Positions 1 to 8,328 of a DNA stretch of 64,000 nucleotides are shown piece by piece (within the stretch, counting starts at the first letter, position 1; every line of letters begins with the position of its first letter). Below the pieces are notes generated by a model, which saw only the letters and a program-made list of their open reading frames with translations, was not told the DNA's origin and searched no databases. A program made the position numbers and the translations under genes. The DNA is from Dyadobacter sp. CY347. GTDB taxonomy: Bacteria; Bacteroidota; Bacteroidia; Cytophagales; Spirosomataceae. Where the stretch lies: assembly GCF_021502655.1 (NCBI RefSeq), contig NZ_JAKFFT010000001.1:109793-173792 (forward strand), given 5' to 3'.

Positions 1-132
1 AACGCCCAGGAGCAAGGTGGCAAAGCAATAGAAACAGCCGTAAAGGCTGCTAAGAAAGGAGCGTTTGAGAAACAGGTTTTAATCCCGTTTCAGTTGGTAA
101 CCAAAAAGAACGTTGAGCAGTTTTTGAAGTAG
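1..132 (+). CDS. Sugar ABC transporter substrate-binding protein, C-terminal fragment
   Basis: Only the last 43 residues lie in the window; the frame is open from base 1 and stops with TAG at 130-132. The pattern GKAIETAVKAAKKG followed by IPFQLVTKKNVEQFL is typical of the end of LacI-like periplasmic sugar-binding proteins (Peripla_BP_4), where the final helix and strand close the second lobe. The fold is recognised from this short tail only, so the sugar cannot be named. It is convergent with the small gene that follows. Confidence 0.6.
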   Translation, partial: NAQEQGGKAIETAVKAAKKGAFEKQVLIPFQLVTKKNVEQFLK

Positions 133-141
133 GCGTTTCAA

Positions 142-291
142 TTATGCCTTCTTTCCGGTAATAATGCTTAAATCAACATTCTCAAGGCTCTTCATCGCTT
201 GTTGCAATTTCTTTTGTGAAAAGGCTTCAACAGCGGCGCGTTCTTTTTCTGACTTGTAGAAAGGGCTGGCGGTTTTAACTTCTTTTTTCAT
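142..291 (-). CDS. Small basic hypothetical protein (49 aa) coupled to the DUF6934 gene
   Basis: A 49-residue ORF starting MKKEVKTASPFYKSEKERAA and ending VDLSIITGKKA. It is rich in Lys, Ala and Glu and probably largely helical (residues 12-36). Its ATG lies inside the end of the upstream DUF6934 gene, in another frame, with a 17-base overlap, which suggests translational coupling. No family was recognised. The overlap, the small size and the partner of unknown function recall toxin-antitoxin layouts, but nothing in the protein proves that. Confidence 0.55.
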   Translation of the reverse strand: MKKEVKTASPFYKSEKERAAVEAFSQKKLQQAMKSLENVDLSIITGKKA

Positions 292-748
292 AGTTAAATG
301 TCATTTTAGTTACTCTTTTTACAACAAACGCAGTATACGGCCGGTTCCTGCTAAATGGTTCAACTAATGTATTGATCATTCCAAAAATCTCAAAGTCTTT
401 TCGAAACGTTTCAAACTCTTTGTTGATTATAATTCTATAAAGGCGTGTTCGCTGCGGTGTACTTCCTTCTATATATATCAAAGCGGTAGGATTTACTTGA
501 CAAAATATAAAGATGCTTTGAATTACTGTTGCGATCACTTTTTCCATATCAGCATTATTGCTAATCATAAGATCATCCATCTCGTCCTGTTCGTCCAGAT
601 CGCCGAATGCCAGATTATAGAAATTGATGCCCTTAGGAATAGGTTTGAAGGTAATCATCTTTTTTATTGTCTTTGTATCACTTACACTTTCAAATCTAAA
701 AGACAAATAGTCATCGCTCGGCTTGGTCTGGTAATAATCCAATTTCAT
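275..748 (-). CDS. DUF6934 family protein
   Basis: About 157 residues from the chosen start MKLDYYQTK; a longer reading from 799 adds 17 residues that do not look conserved. The core NLAFGDLDEQDEMDDLMISN, followed by EKVIATVIQSI and YIEGSTPQRTRLYR, matches the DUF6934 family as I know it, which is frequent in Bacteroidota and has no established function. There is no signal peptide or membrane segment, so the product should be cytoplasmic. The 3' end overlaps the 49-residue ORF downstream by 17 bases. Family call fairly sure, function unknown. Confidence 0.75.
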   Translation of the reverse strand: MKLDYYQTKPSDDYLSFRFESVSDTKTIKKMITFKPIPKGINFYNLAFGDLDEQDEMDDLMISNNADMEKVIATVIQSIFIFCQVNPTALIYIEGSTPQRTRLYRIIINKEFETFRKDFEIFGMINTLVEPFSRNRPYTAFVVKRVTKMTFNYEKRS

Positions 749-892
749 TTTCTTTCGAATTCTTTTCCCATTTAGACGTAAGTCTTCGAAAGGGGTCACA
801 AATTCAAATAAAAAATTTTGCTGAAAGTAAACCAGCCGCTCACATCCCTTTTAGTCACAACTAAACCAGACCCATAACCAACCAGTCAATCA

Positions 893-2260
893 ATGAATAA
901 TTTCAATATCAATCGCCGTCATTTTCTGCATGGTGCTACGGCGGCACTCGCGCTTTCTACATTTGGGGCGAGGGGAATGGACCTTATTAATCCTGCTAAA
1001 ACGCTTCGCGTGGGACTTATTGGAACCGGATGGTATGGTAAAAGTGATCTGTTCCGATTGATCCAAGTGGCTCCGGTTGAAGTGCTTGCGCTTTGTGATG
1101 TTGATAAAAATCAGTTGAATGAGGCAGGAAAGCTTGTGAGCCAGCGCCAGAAATCCGGTAAGACGCCGAAGTTGTATGCTGATTATCAAAAAATGTTGGC
1201 TGAAAATGAAATGGACATTGTTCTGATCGGCACACCGGACCATTGGCATGCCTTGCAGATGATCGATGCGGTGAAAGCCGGCGCGCACGTGTATGTGCAG
1301 AAACCAATCAGTGTGGATGTAATGGAGGGCGAGGCAATGGTCGCCGCTGCCCGCAAATACAATAAAGTGGTCCAGGTTGGAACGCAGCGGAAAAGCACGC
1401 CCCACTTGATTGATGCGAAGAAAAACATTGTTGACGCAGGCTTGCTGGGCAAGATTTCACACGTTGAAATGTGCTGCTATTTCCATATGCGCAACAACGG
1501 CAATCCACCAGTTGAGGCTGTGCCTGATTTTCTGGATTATGAAAAATGGACGGGGCCAGCGCCCTTGCGACCATATGACGGCCTGCCGCACGTCCGCTGG
1601 TGGAGGACATTTATGGAATACGGGAATGGCATCACGGGCGATATGTGTGTACATATGTTTGACACCGTGCGCTGGATGTTGAAATTGGGTTGGCCGAAAA
1701 AGATTAGTTCAACAGGCGGAATTTATGTTCAGAAGGAAGGGAAATCCAATATTTCTGACTCACAGTCTGCCATTTTTGAATATGACGGGCTGAATTGCGT
1801 TTGGCAGCACCGCACCTGGGGAACGCCCAATAATCCTGATTATCCATGGTCGTTTACGCTTTACGGTGAAAAAGGAACTTTATGGGCGAGCACAATGGCT
1901 TATGACTTTATTCCCAACGGCAAAGGTGACAAAATCCATAAAGATGTAGTTTTTGAAAAGGAAAAATATCCGGAAGATGTGTCCGAAAAGGCCATTGAAC
2001 TTAATGCTGCGCCAGCAACAAGACTGCATATGCTGGACTTTTTGAGCGCCATCGACAACAGCACCAACCCCGTTGCAGACATTGAAGAAGGTCACATATC
2101 AACCGCAAGTTGTATTCTTGCAAATCTTTCCATGAAAACCGGGCGGCCCATTGTTTATGATCCGGTAAAACGCGAAATTGTTGGGGATAGAGAGGCCAAT
2201 GCGCTTTTGGCCCGCCCTTACAGGGATCCTTACAAACATCCGGATTATAAAAAAGTTTAG
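893..2260 (+). CDS. Tat-exported Gfo/Idh/MocA family oxidoreductase
   Basis: 455 residues. A twin-arginine signal (NRRHFLHG, residues 7-14, then an Ala-rich hydrophobic stretch) directs the folded, cofactor-loaded enzyme to the periplasm. The Rossmann motif GLIGTGWYG is at 41-49 and the family's catalytic lysine is in YVQKP (K137). The C-terminal half is the usual alpha/beta substrate domain with GNGITGDMCVHMFDTVRWML. Members oxidise or reduce sugars and cyclitols with NAD(P); the substrate is not visible here. It stands alone and ends before a clear terminator. Confidence 0.85.
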   Translation: MNNFNINRRHFLHGATAALALSTFGARGMDLINPAKTLRVGLIGTGWYGKSDLFRLIQVAPVEVLALCDVDKNQLNEAGKLVSQRQKSGKTPKLYADYQKMLAENEMDIVLIGTPDHWHALQMIDAVKAGAHVYVQKPISVDVMEGEAMVAAARKYNKVVQVGTQRKSTPHLIDAKKNIVDAGLLGKISHVEMCCYFHMRNNGNPPVEAVPDFLDYEKWTGPAPLRPYDGLPHVRWWRTFMEYGNGITGDMCVHMFDTVRWMLKLGWPKKISSTGGIYVQKEGKSNISDSQSAIFEYDGLNCVWQHRTWGTPNNPDYPWSFTLYGEKGTLWASTMAYDFIPNGKGDKIHKDVVFEKEKYPEDVSEKAIELNAAPATRLHMLDFLSAIDNSTNPVADIEEGHISTASCILANLSMKTGRPIVYDPVKREIVGDREANALLARPYRDPYKHPDYKKV

Positions 2261-2303
2261 CCTTGTAAAAGAGTTTGTGGTCCCTATAAATTCCCAGTGC
2301 ATC

Positions 2304-2330
2304 GCGTCCGGCTAACCCCGGGCGCTTTTT
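2304..2330 (+). terminator. Rho-independent terminator after the oxidoreductase
   Basis: Eight-base-pair GC-rich stem (GCGTCCGG with CCGGGCGC, one G-T pair) and a six-base loop, followed by TTTTTG. It lies 44 bases after the oxidoreductase stop. The rest of the 306-base gap to 2567 is AT-rich, shows no further gene, and must hold the promoter of the next lipoprotein gene. Confidence 0.75.
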
Positions 2331-2566
2331 GTTTTACAACCATTTCCGAACGACTATTGTCTACCTTTTGAGAGGCATTAGTGCAAACGTTTGCATAACT
2401 CGAAAACCTTGTCTGTGATGCAATTAGGGCATTGGTCAAATGTTTTTTTTAAACTTATATACCAAAAATATTTGTTTATAGTTTATATGATATTGTTGTC
2501 CGAACAATTAAACTTTTGCCCTCGAAAACTGTCAGATTAATACAATAACTAAACGTTCAAACAAAC

Positions 2567-3142
2567 ATGAAAATCATAGTGAAGTTGATGAAGTCCACCG
2601 CTGCGGTGGTCGTTGCGGGGCTCTTAATGATGGGATGCAGCCAGGCGCTGCAAGTAAGTTACGATTATGATTCCTCTGTCAATCTGAAACAATTTAAGAC
2701 CTTCAAGGTGGAAGCCGAGCACAATATGGAGCAGGATCCGCTTTTGGGCAGTGAGCTCAACAGAAGAAGGCTGGGAGATGCGGTCGTAGAAGTGATGGAG
2801 GCCAAAGGTTATAAAATGGATACCAAAAACCCGGACATTATTGTAAGATTCATGACCGATGTGAAAGAACGTCAGCAAGTGCGTTCCAACAACATGTACT
2901 CGCCCTATATGTGGTGGTACGGCGGCGGAAACAACATTTCGACCTATAACTATCAGGAAAGCCGTTTTATCCTGAACATTTATCAGAAAAACAGCGACCG
3001 GATGGTTTGGCAAGGATGGGCTTCCGGCAAAGTGAAAGCACCAACCAAGAAAGAAGACCGCGAAACAATGGTAAAAAACACCATGACGGACATTCTCAGA
3101 ACTTTCCCACAAGCCACACTGGATACTTACAGCAGGAATTGA
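2567..3142 (+). CDS. DUF4136 domain lipoprotein
   Basis: 191 residues. A lipoprotein signal peptide with lipobox LMMGC puts the mature N-terminus on a lipidated Cys near residue 24. The body SYDYDSSVNLKQFKTF, followed by NPDIIVRFMTDVKER, RFILNIYQ and MVWQGWASGKV, is characteristic of DUF4136 envelope lipoproteins, whose molecular role is unknown. It forms a single-gene unit: an AT-rich region precedes it and a strong hairpin follows. The family call is confident; function is open. Confidence 0.82.
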   Translation: MKIIVKLMKSTAAVVVAGLLMMGCSQALQVSYDYDSSVNLKQFKTFKVEAEHNMEQDPLLGSELNRRRLGDAVVEVMEAKGYKMDTKNPDIIVRFMTDVKERQQVRSNNMYSPYMWWYGGGNNISTYNYQESRFILNIYQKNSDRMVWQGWASGKVKAPTKKEDRETMVKNTMTDILRTFPQATLDTYSRN

Positions 3143-3154
3143 TAGGATAGATTT

Positions 3155-3192
3155 AAAATGAAAAGAGCAGCGAAAGCTGCTCTTTTCATTTT
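3155..3192. terminator. Bidirectional terminator between the DUF4136 gene and higA
   Basis: A perfect 17-base-pair stem around a GAAA tetraloop, with A-rich and T-rich flanks, lies between the convergent DUF4136 and higA genes and can stop transcription from both sides. Its right end overlaps the higA stop codon by two bases. Confidence 0.85.
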
Positions 3193-3577
3193 AGGCCGGA
3201 GTAAGTTTTGGCTCAGAAACCAATACGTCCAGCGGGAACCCTAATCCTTTGTGAAGGTTTCGAATCATTTCAATCGATAATCCACGTTTCCGGTTCAGTA
3301 CGCGAGAAACATTTCCTTTGTTGCCCATATAAGGCACAAGATCGCTCGCTTTAAGCCCCATTTCCTCCATTCTGACCTTAATGTATTCAATCGGGTCGGG
3401 TTCGTCAATGGGGAAATTTTCAAGCTCATATTTATTAACCAGCAAAACCAACACATCAAGCTCTTTCGCATCCTTGCTGCCTTTTTTAGCGTCAAAGAGC
3501 TCGTCAATGCGCGCAATTGCCCTGTTATATTCTTCCTCTGTTTCAATAATTTTTAGCTCCATATTCAATTCGCTCAT
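3191..3577 (-). CDS. higA: HigA-family antitoxin, XRE-type DNA-binding protein
   Basis: 128 residues. The N-terminal half (EEEYNRAIARIDELFDAKKG, then DVLVLLVNKYE) and the motif PDPIEYIKVRMEEMGLK match HigA antitoxins. An XRE helix-turn-helix follows at about 75-120 (ASDLVPYMGNKGNVSRVLNR). It should neutralise the HigB toxin encoded just upstream, with which it overlaps by four bases (ATGA), and repress its own operon. Toxin-first order is the usual one for higBA. Confidence 0.88.
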   Translation of the reverse strand: MSELNMELKIIETEEEYNRAIARIDELFDAKKGSKDAKELDVLVLLVNKYELENFPIDEPDPIEYIKVRMEEMGLKASDLVPYMGNKGNVSRVLNRKRGLSIEMIRNLHKGLGFPLDVLVSEPKLTPA

Positions 3578-3867
3578 ATTCTGACTGCATTAATTTTATC
3601 GTAATCAGCATGTGTTCCAATCCATTTGATCATGATCCTTTTGTGCTCAAAACTTATCCTGGCGATCAAACGATAATGATTTCCCTTAATGTTGAATATC
3701 AATCTATTGTCCGCGACGAGGTCCACGCTCCTGAAATCATGTTTTACATCATTGAAATCTTTCCAATCCGCTTTTCTAACCGTCTTAAACCACGATGTCA
3801 AATAAACTTTGGAATCGGGATGCGCAGTGTAAAAATCTCTTAATTTTTTAAAACTGATCACGTTCAT
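3574..3867 (-). CDS. higB: HigB-family type II toxin (RelE-like mRNA interferase)
   Basis: 97 residues from MNVISFKKLRDFY, the start that fits the family; an upstream in-frame ATG at 3930 would read through the palindrome and is unlikely. Motifs SWFKTVRKADWKDFNDVKHD, ADNRLIFNIKGNHYRLI and IKWIGTHADYDKI are the standard HigB signature. The family cleaves mRNA at the ribosome when not bound by HigA. The RelE-like fold and basic core are intact, so the toxin looks functional. Confidence 0.9.
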   Translation of the reverse strand: MNVISFKKLRDFYTAHPDSKVYLTSWFKTVRKADWKDFNDVKHDFRSVDLVADNRLIFNIKGNHYRLIARISFEHKRIMIKWIGTHADYDKINAVRI

Positions 3868-3891
3868 GTAAAGTGTGTCCTTTTTAAACAC

Positions 3892-3940
3892 AAATATAGG
3901 GTTGAAAGTTGCCATAATGACAACTTTCAACCCTATATTT
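3892..3940. promoter_or_regulatory. Perfect 20-bp inverted repeat over the higBA promoter; also the efflux operon terminator
   Basis: Two 20-base arms (3892-3911 and 3921-3940) are exact reverse complements around a nine-base loop. On the minus strand the promoter-proximal arm contains TATATTTG (3891-3898), a perfect Bacteroidota -7 box placed 24 bases before the higB start. The element also lies just after the stop of the efflux operon read on the same strand, so it may both terminate that operon and serve as a HigA operator. The sequence supports both roles; neither is proven. Confidence 0.7.
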
Positions 3941-3955
3941 ATTTTGTTTTTTTAT

Positions 3956-5086
3956 TTACAAACTCTCCCCATTCCTAAACTCCTCCGAAGCCTTCTTCAC
4001 AATCGGGTCGCCGGCGTGAAGATTGCCGAAGACTTCGACGAGGGAATCTACGACGGTTCCTCTTTTTACAGGCACCCATTCGGCTTTTTTGTCTTTTTCC
4101 CGGATTACGAAAACTTGCTCGCTGGAATAGACGACTGCTGATGTCGGGACGAATAATGTGTTGGCCGTGCGGGCTGAGTTAAGCGACACCTGCGCATACA
4201 TGCCTGCTTTGAGCTCGTTGGAACGGTTATCCACGTCAAATTCGGTCATCATGGAGCGGTTTTCTTCGGTTAATGTTCTCGAACTTCTTGCATATACGCC
4301 TTTATACTGCTTTTCGGGACTTGCGGAAACTGTAAAAGTAATCTCGCCTTTTGATGGAATTGCATTGGACAAATTCTCGGGAATGGCCAGGGTTAACCGC
4401 AATTTTGTATTGTCTTCCAAAACAAATAATGGTTTAGCGCCGCTTTCTCCCGGCCCTACCAATGCGCCCGGACTGATATTCCGCTCGGTAATAATGCCGT
4501 CGAATGGTGCCGCAACAGTCAGATATTTAGCCAGTTGTGATTTTGTTTCCATGTAAGAGCGTGCAGCCTGCACATTTCCCTGTGCCATGGCAACGGCCGA
4601 ACTGTCGGTGGTCGACCTTGCTTTTGCCAGATCCAGCTCATTGAGCGATACGGCGCCTTCCGTTTTGCTGGTGCGCAGTAGGCGATTGTAAGTCAGCGAG
4701 CTGGTTTGAAAACGCGTGGTGCTTTCGTGTAATGCGGCTTCCGAAGCGATCAGTTGCGCTTTGGCCTGGCTTAATTCAGACAAAACTTCCGGTGCTTCGA
4801 GCGTTGCAAGAATCTGCCCTTTCCGCACCAGCGTTCCCCGGTCAACGTTGACCATTTTTACAAAACCTTTGACTTTCGGATGAATGCTGACCTTATTCCA
4901 AGGCTTCAATTCGCCGGGTAGGGCAAGCTGTTTGGCCGGTTTCAGACTTTGCACCACAGCCATTTCAGTCGCTGGCGCTTTCTCTTCTTTTTGCTCTTTG
5001 TTATTAGTCGTCTCAGCTTCGGAATTGCACGACATGAAGCCAAATGTGCACGTTCCAATGACGATTAACGATTTCAGGGTGTTCAT
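3956..5086 (-). CDS. Periplasmic adaptor (membrane fusion protein) part of the RND pump
   Basis: 376 residues if translated from its own ATG. It begins MNTLKSLIVIGTCTFGFMSC, a lipoprotein signal with an acylated Cys at 20. HlyD/AcrA-type domains follow: barrel-sandwich halves (KVSIHPKVKGFVKMVNVDRG and LTVAAPFDGIITERNISPGA), an alpha-helical hairpin of about 90 residues between them and a beta-barrel/membrane-proximal part. It links the inner-membrane permease to the TolC-like protein. In the assembled sequence it is continuous with the permease, but its intact signal peptide and lipobox argue that it works as a separate or internally started protein. Confidence 0.8.
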   Translation of the reverse strand: MNTLKSLIVIGTCTFGFMSCNSEAETTNNKEQKEEKAPATEMAVVQSLKPAKQLALPGELKPWNKVSIHPKVKGFVKMVNVDRGTLVRKGQILATLEAPEVLSELSQAKAQLIASEAALHESTTRFQTSSLTYNRLLRTSKTEGAVSLNELDLAKARSTTDSSAVAMAQGNVQAARSYMETKSQLAKYLTVAAPFDGIITERNISPGALVGPGESGAKPLFVLEDNTKLRLTLAIPENLSNAIPSKGEITFTVSASPEKQYKGVYARSSRTLTEENRSMMTEFDVDNRSNELKAGMYAQVSLNSARTANTLFVPTSAVVYSSEQVFVIREKDKKAEWVPVKRGTVVDSLVEVFGNLHAGDPIVKKASEEFRNGESL

Positions 5087-8000
5087 GGAAATGGATGTTT
5101 GAAGTTTGTTTCGGAAAAAATTGCTTTCCGGATCTTCCGGATCGAGCGATAGGGAATGGATAGATGCCTTTTTCTGAACCATTGTAAAAACGGCAGGCAG
5201 AATAAGCAATGAAGCCAAGGTGGATGCGATAAGCCCACCGATAACAGCCTGGCCCAGCGGAGCAATCTGGTCGCCGCCTTCGCCCATGCCGGATGCCATC
5301 GGGATCATCCCGGCAATCATCGCAATACTGGTCATTAAAATCGGCCGTATCCTGCTTCCGGCTGCCAAAATCACTGCCTTATGCGAGTCATTGAGCTGTA
5401 AACGCAGGTTTTCGGCATTGGTAACCATTATAATAGCATTTGCGACGGAAACCCCAACCGACATAATCAAGCCCATGTAAGATTGGAGATTCAATGTGGC
5501 GCCAGTTATAAGCAGCAAGCCGATCGACCCCACAACCACCGCTGGAATCGTTGAAAGTACAACAAGTGACAATTTGAAGGATTGGTAAGTCGCAGAAAGC
5601 AACAAGAACATGATGACAATGGCGATCACCAAACCCACCTGCAAGCTGCCCAATGTCTCGGTAAGCAAATCAGATTGCCCTTTCAGCTCAACCAAAACAC
5701 CACGCGGAGGTTCACCGGCATTTTTAATAGCAGTTTGAACGGCTTTCGTAGCTGCACCCAGATCTTTTTTGTGAATGTTCGCGGTTACAGTCACCAGTCG
5801 GTTCGGACCGGCGCGGTCGTATTCTCCAGGCGCTGTTTTTTGTGAGAATGTTGCCACATCGGCCAATAGGGGATTGCTAACGCCGGTTTTTAATGGAATT
5901 GTCCCAATGTCTTCCACGGAAGTCATCTGATACTCAGGAATCTGAACCTGGACCTGATATGCCAATCCTTTCGCATCGTCCAGCCATAGGTTTTTATCTG
6001 TAAAACGGCTTGATGAAGTGGCAGCAACCATGGATCTGGCAACCTGCGTCGACGTTATACCAAGTTGACCCGCTCTCTCACGGTTAATCTCAACATTGAG
6101 CACCGGATATTCCAGCGGCTGCGCGATTTGAACATCCCTCAGAAACGCAATGTGCTGCATTTCTTTCTGGATCTTTTTCGCAAATCTTCCTGCTTCTTCC
6201 ACATCCTTCGCAGCAACACTCACCTCGATCGGCGTGGAAGCGCCCTGGCTCATGATCTTATCCACCAGTTCAATCGGCTCAAATGAAATCTTTAATGCGG
6301 GAATTTCCTTACCAATCCGCTCACGCAGTTTTTCCTTTAAAGCATCCATTTTTACCGGAAAATCTTCATGCAAGGAAACCTGCAAAACGGCTTCATGCGG
6401 CCCGCTGTTGAACACGAAAATGTTGGAAGTTCCATAACTGGAAGGCACCGTGCCGACATACGCCGACGAGATCTCGACATGTTCCTTACCCACTTCCGAC
6501 TTGATCAGATTGAGGACTTTTAATGTGGCCTCCTCGGTGCGTTCTACGCGCGTTCCGTCTGCAATGCGCAGGCGCATCTGAAACTGGTGACTGTTGGCTT
6601 TGGGTAGAATATCAGTCCCGATCAGGAAAAATCCGCCAACGATCAATGCAACCGCACCAACGAGATAAACCGGAACCACCAGTTTCCCTTTCCGCATAAT
6701 GCCACTCAGGAAATCAATGTATTTTAATTTAAATTTTTCAAAACCCTTCGGTGGCAATGATGGATGCACACCTTCTTCAATTACGTCCTTAACTTCCTGA
6801 TCGTCCAATGCTAATGTTGGCGCCTCATGTTTCGGGTGGTCTTTCAAAAGCCAGTTGGCCAAAACCGGAACCAATGTTTGGGATAATAAAAATGACGCGA
6901 TCATAGCAAAACCAACGGCTAGCGACAGCGGCAAAAACATTGATCTGGGAATGCCGCTCATGACGAATGACGGTGCGAAAACGGCCAGAATCGCTAGTAG
7001 GATCAGGAATTCAGGGAAAGCAATCTCCTTACAGGCATCCCAAATGGCCTGTTCCTTCGGTTTGCCCATCTCCTGATGCTGGTGAATATTCTCAATCGTA
7101 ACCGTCGCCTGATCCACCAAAACACCGATGGCTAATGCTAGGCCGCTCAATGTCATAATGTTAATGGTTTGACCAAATAAATTCATCAGGATCACAGCAG
7201 ACAGAATCGAAATTGGAATGGTAACAATCACAATGATCACACTTCGCCAGTCGCGAAGGAATAGGAGCACCATTAAACCGGTTAGTAACGCACCTAAAAT
7301 CCCTTCTGTGATCAAGCTTTTCAGCGAGTTGGTCACATAAACCGATTGGTCAAACTCATAGGAGATCTTCACGTCCTCCGGAACAGCATTCCGTAATTGC
7401 GGCAATGCTGCGCGGATATTATTGACTACGTCCAATGTAGACGCATCTGATTTTTTTACAACAGGAATATAAACTGCCCTGCGACCATTGATCAACGCAT
7501 AACTCACCGTCACGTCGGCGCCATCCTCCACCGTTCCCACATCGCGGACGAAAACGGTCGGTCCTGCGCCAATGCGGATTGGAATGTTAAGAAAGTCTTC
7601 CGGTTTCTTAATCAATGAGTTAACCGGTGTCATAAGGGTTTTGTCGCCCATGCGGATGTTACCCGCGGGTGACGGCTGGTTGTTGGTAATGATGGATTTA
7701 ATGATTTCTTCCGGCGTCAAATGATAACTTCTGATGCGCTCAGGATCGACGCGGATTACGATGGTGCGCTGGTTCCCACCAAACGGCGGCGGACTGGAAA
7801 CGCCTTCAATGCGGCTGAACATGGGCCGTACACGCGAAGAGGCAAAATCCTGGATCTCATTTAACGACCGCGATGAGCTTTCAAAAACCATTTGCCCAAT
7901 GGGAACTGAACTGGCATCAAAACGCACAACCTGCGGCGGAACCGTTCCTTCGGGCATGTACGCTTTTGCCCGCGAAACATTGTTGGCGACTTCGGCGGCG

Positions 8001-8314
8001 GCTTGCGCCATATCAGTTCCGGGATAAAAAGAAAGCTTGATCAGAGAAAGCCCCTGAATGGTCTTCACATCCACATCCCGTATCCCGGAAACATACAGAA
8101 AGTGGTCCTGGTAACGCGTCGCAATGAAGCCGTCCATCTGATCGGGAGCCATACCACCGTATGGCTGCACCACGTAAATTGTGGGCAAATCAAGGTTTGG
8201 GAAAATGTCGACAGGGATGCTGCGAATGGAGAGAACGGAAAAAAACAGGATCCCGATCACCACCACCACAATGGAAATTGGCTGTCGCAGCGCAGTTCTA
8301 ATGAGTTGATACAT
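3956..8314 (-). CDS. RND efflux permease fused in frame to its periplasmic adaptor
   Basis: One open frame of 1452 residues. Residues 1-1076 are a complete RND permease (HAE1/CzcA group): first helix ISIVVVVIGILFFSVLSIRS, large periplasmic domains, the proton-relay segment GVLVDQATVTIENIH in TM4 and the second six-helix block. Residue 1077 is the Met of an adaptor with its own lipoprotein signal. No stop separates them. The junction holds a run of six T (minus strand; 5115-5120). With five T the permease would stop at TGA 5085-5083, overlapping the adaptor ATG at 5086-5084, the usual operon overlap. So this is either a true fusion, a frameshifting site or a one-base sequence error. Gene order TolC, permease, adaptor. 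Confidence 0.85.
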   Translation of the reverse strand: MYQLIRTALRQPISIVVVVIGILFFSVLSIRSIPVDIFPNLDLPTIYVVQPYGGMAPDQMDGFIATRYQDHFLYVSGIRDVDVKTIQGLSLIKLSFYPGTDMAQAAAEVANNVSRAKAYMPEGTVPPQVVRFDASSVPIGQMVFESSSRSLNEIQDFASSRVRPMFSRIEGVSSPPPFGGNQRTIVIRVDPERIRSYHLTPEEIIKSIITNNQPSPAGNIRMGDKTLMTPVNSLIKKPEDFLNIPIRIGAGPTVFVRDVGTVEDGADVTVSYALINGRRAVYIPVVKKSDASTLDVVNNIRAALPQLRNAVPEDVKISYEFDQSVYVTNSLKSLITEGILGALLTGLMVLLFLRDWRSVIIVIVTIPISILSAVILMNLFGQTINIMTLSGLALAIGVLVDQATVTIENIHQHQEMGKPKEQAIWDACKEIAFPEFLILLAILAVFAPSFVMSGIPRSMFLPLSLAVGFAMIASFLLSQTLVPVLANWLLKDHPKHEAPTLALDDQEVKDVIEEGVHPSLPPKGFEKFKLKYIDFLSGIMRKGKLVVPVYLVGAVALIVGGFFLIGTDILPKANSHQFQMRLRIADGTRVERTEEATLKVLNLIKSEVGKEHVEISSAYVGTVPSSYGTSNIFVFNSGPHEAVLQVSLHEDFPVKMDALKEKLRERIGKEIPALKISFEPIELVDKIMSQGASTPIEVSVAAKDVEEAGRFAKKIQKEMQHIAFLRDVQIAQPLEYPVLNVEINRERAGQLGITSTQVARSMVAATSSSRFTDKNLWLDDAKGLAYQVQVQIPEYQMTSVEDIGTIPLKTGVSNPLLADVATFSQKTAPGEYDRAGPNRLVTVTANIHKKDLGAATKAVQTAIKNAGEPPRGVLVELKGQSDLLTETLGSLQVGLVIAIVIMFLLLSATYQSFKLSLVVLSTIPAVVVGSIGLLLITGATLNLQSYMGLIMSVGVSVANAIIMVTNAENLRLQLNDSHKAVILAAGSRIRPILMTSIAMIAGMIPMASGMGEGGDQIAPLGQAVIGGLIASTLASLLILPAVFTMVQKKASIHSLSLDPEDPESNFFRNKLQTSISMNTLKSLIVIGTCTFGFMSCNSEAETTNNKEQKEEKAPATEMAVVQSLKPAKQLALPGELKPWNKVSIHPKVKGFVKMVNVDRGTLVRKGQILATLEAPEVLSELSQAKAQLIASEAALHESTTRFQTSSLTYNRLLRTSKTEGAVSLNELDLAKARSTTDSSAVAMAQGNVQAARSYMETKSQLAKYLTVAAPFDGIITERNISPGALVGPGESGAKPLFVLEDNTKLRLTLAIPENLSNAIPSKGEITFTVSASPEKQYKGVYARSSRTLTEENRSMMTEFDVDNRSNELKAGMYAQVSLNSARTANTLFVPTSAVVYSSEQVFVIREKDKKAEWVPVKRGTVVDSLVEVFGNLHAGDPIVKKASEEFRNGESL

Positions 8315-8328
8315 AATGAATTGATTAT

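Noticed and set aside
497..775. 92-residue plus-strand ORF opposite the DUF6934 gene
   Set aside because: Antisense to a recognised family; no motif.
890..1405. 171-residue minus-strand ORF opposite the oxidoreductase
   Set aside because: Shadow frame of the Gfo/Idh/MocA gene; His/Cys-rich composition without a fold.
5083..5265. Separate 60-residue minus-strand gene at the permease-adaptor junction
   Set aside because: It is the alternative frame of the permease end. It matters only as evidence for the one-base frameshift explanation and is not a gene by itself.
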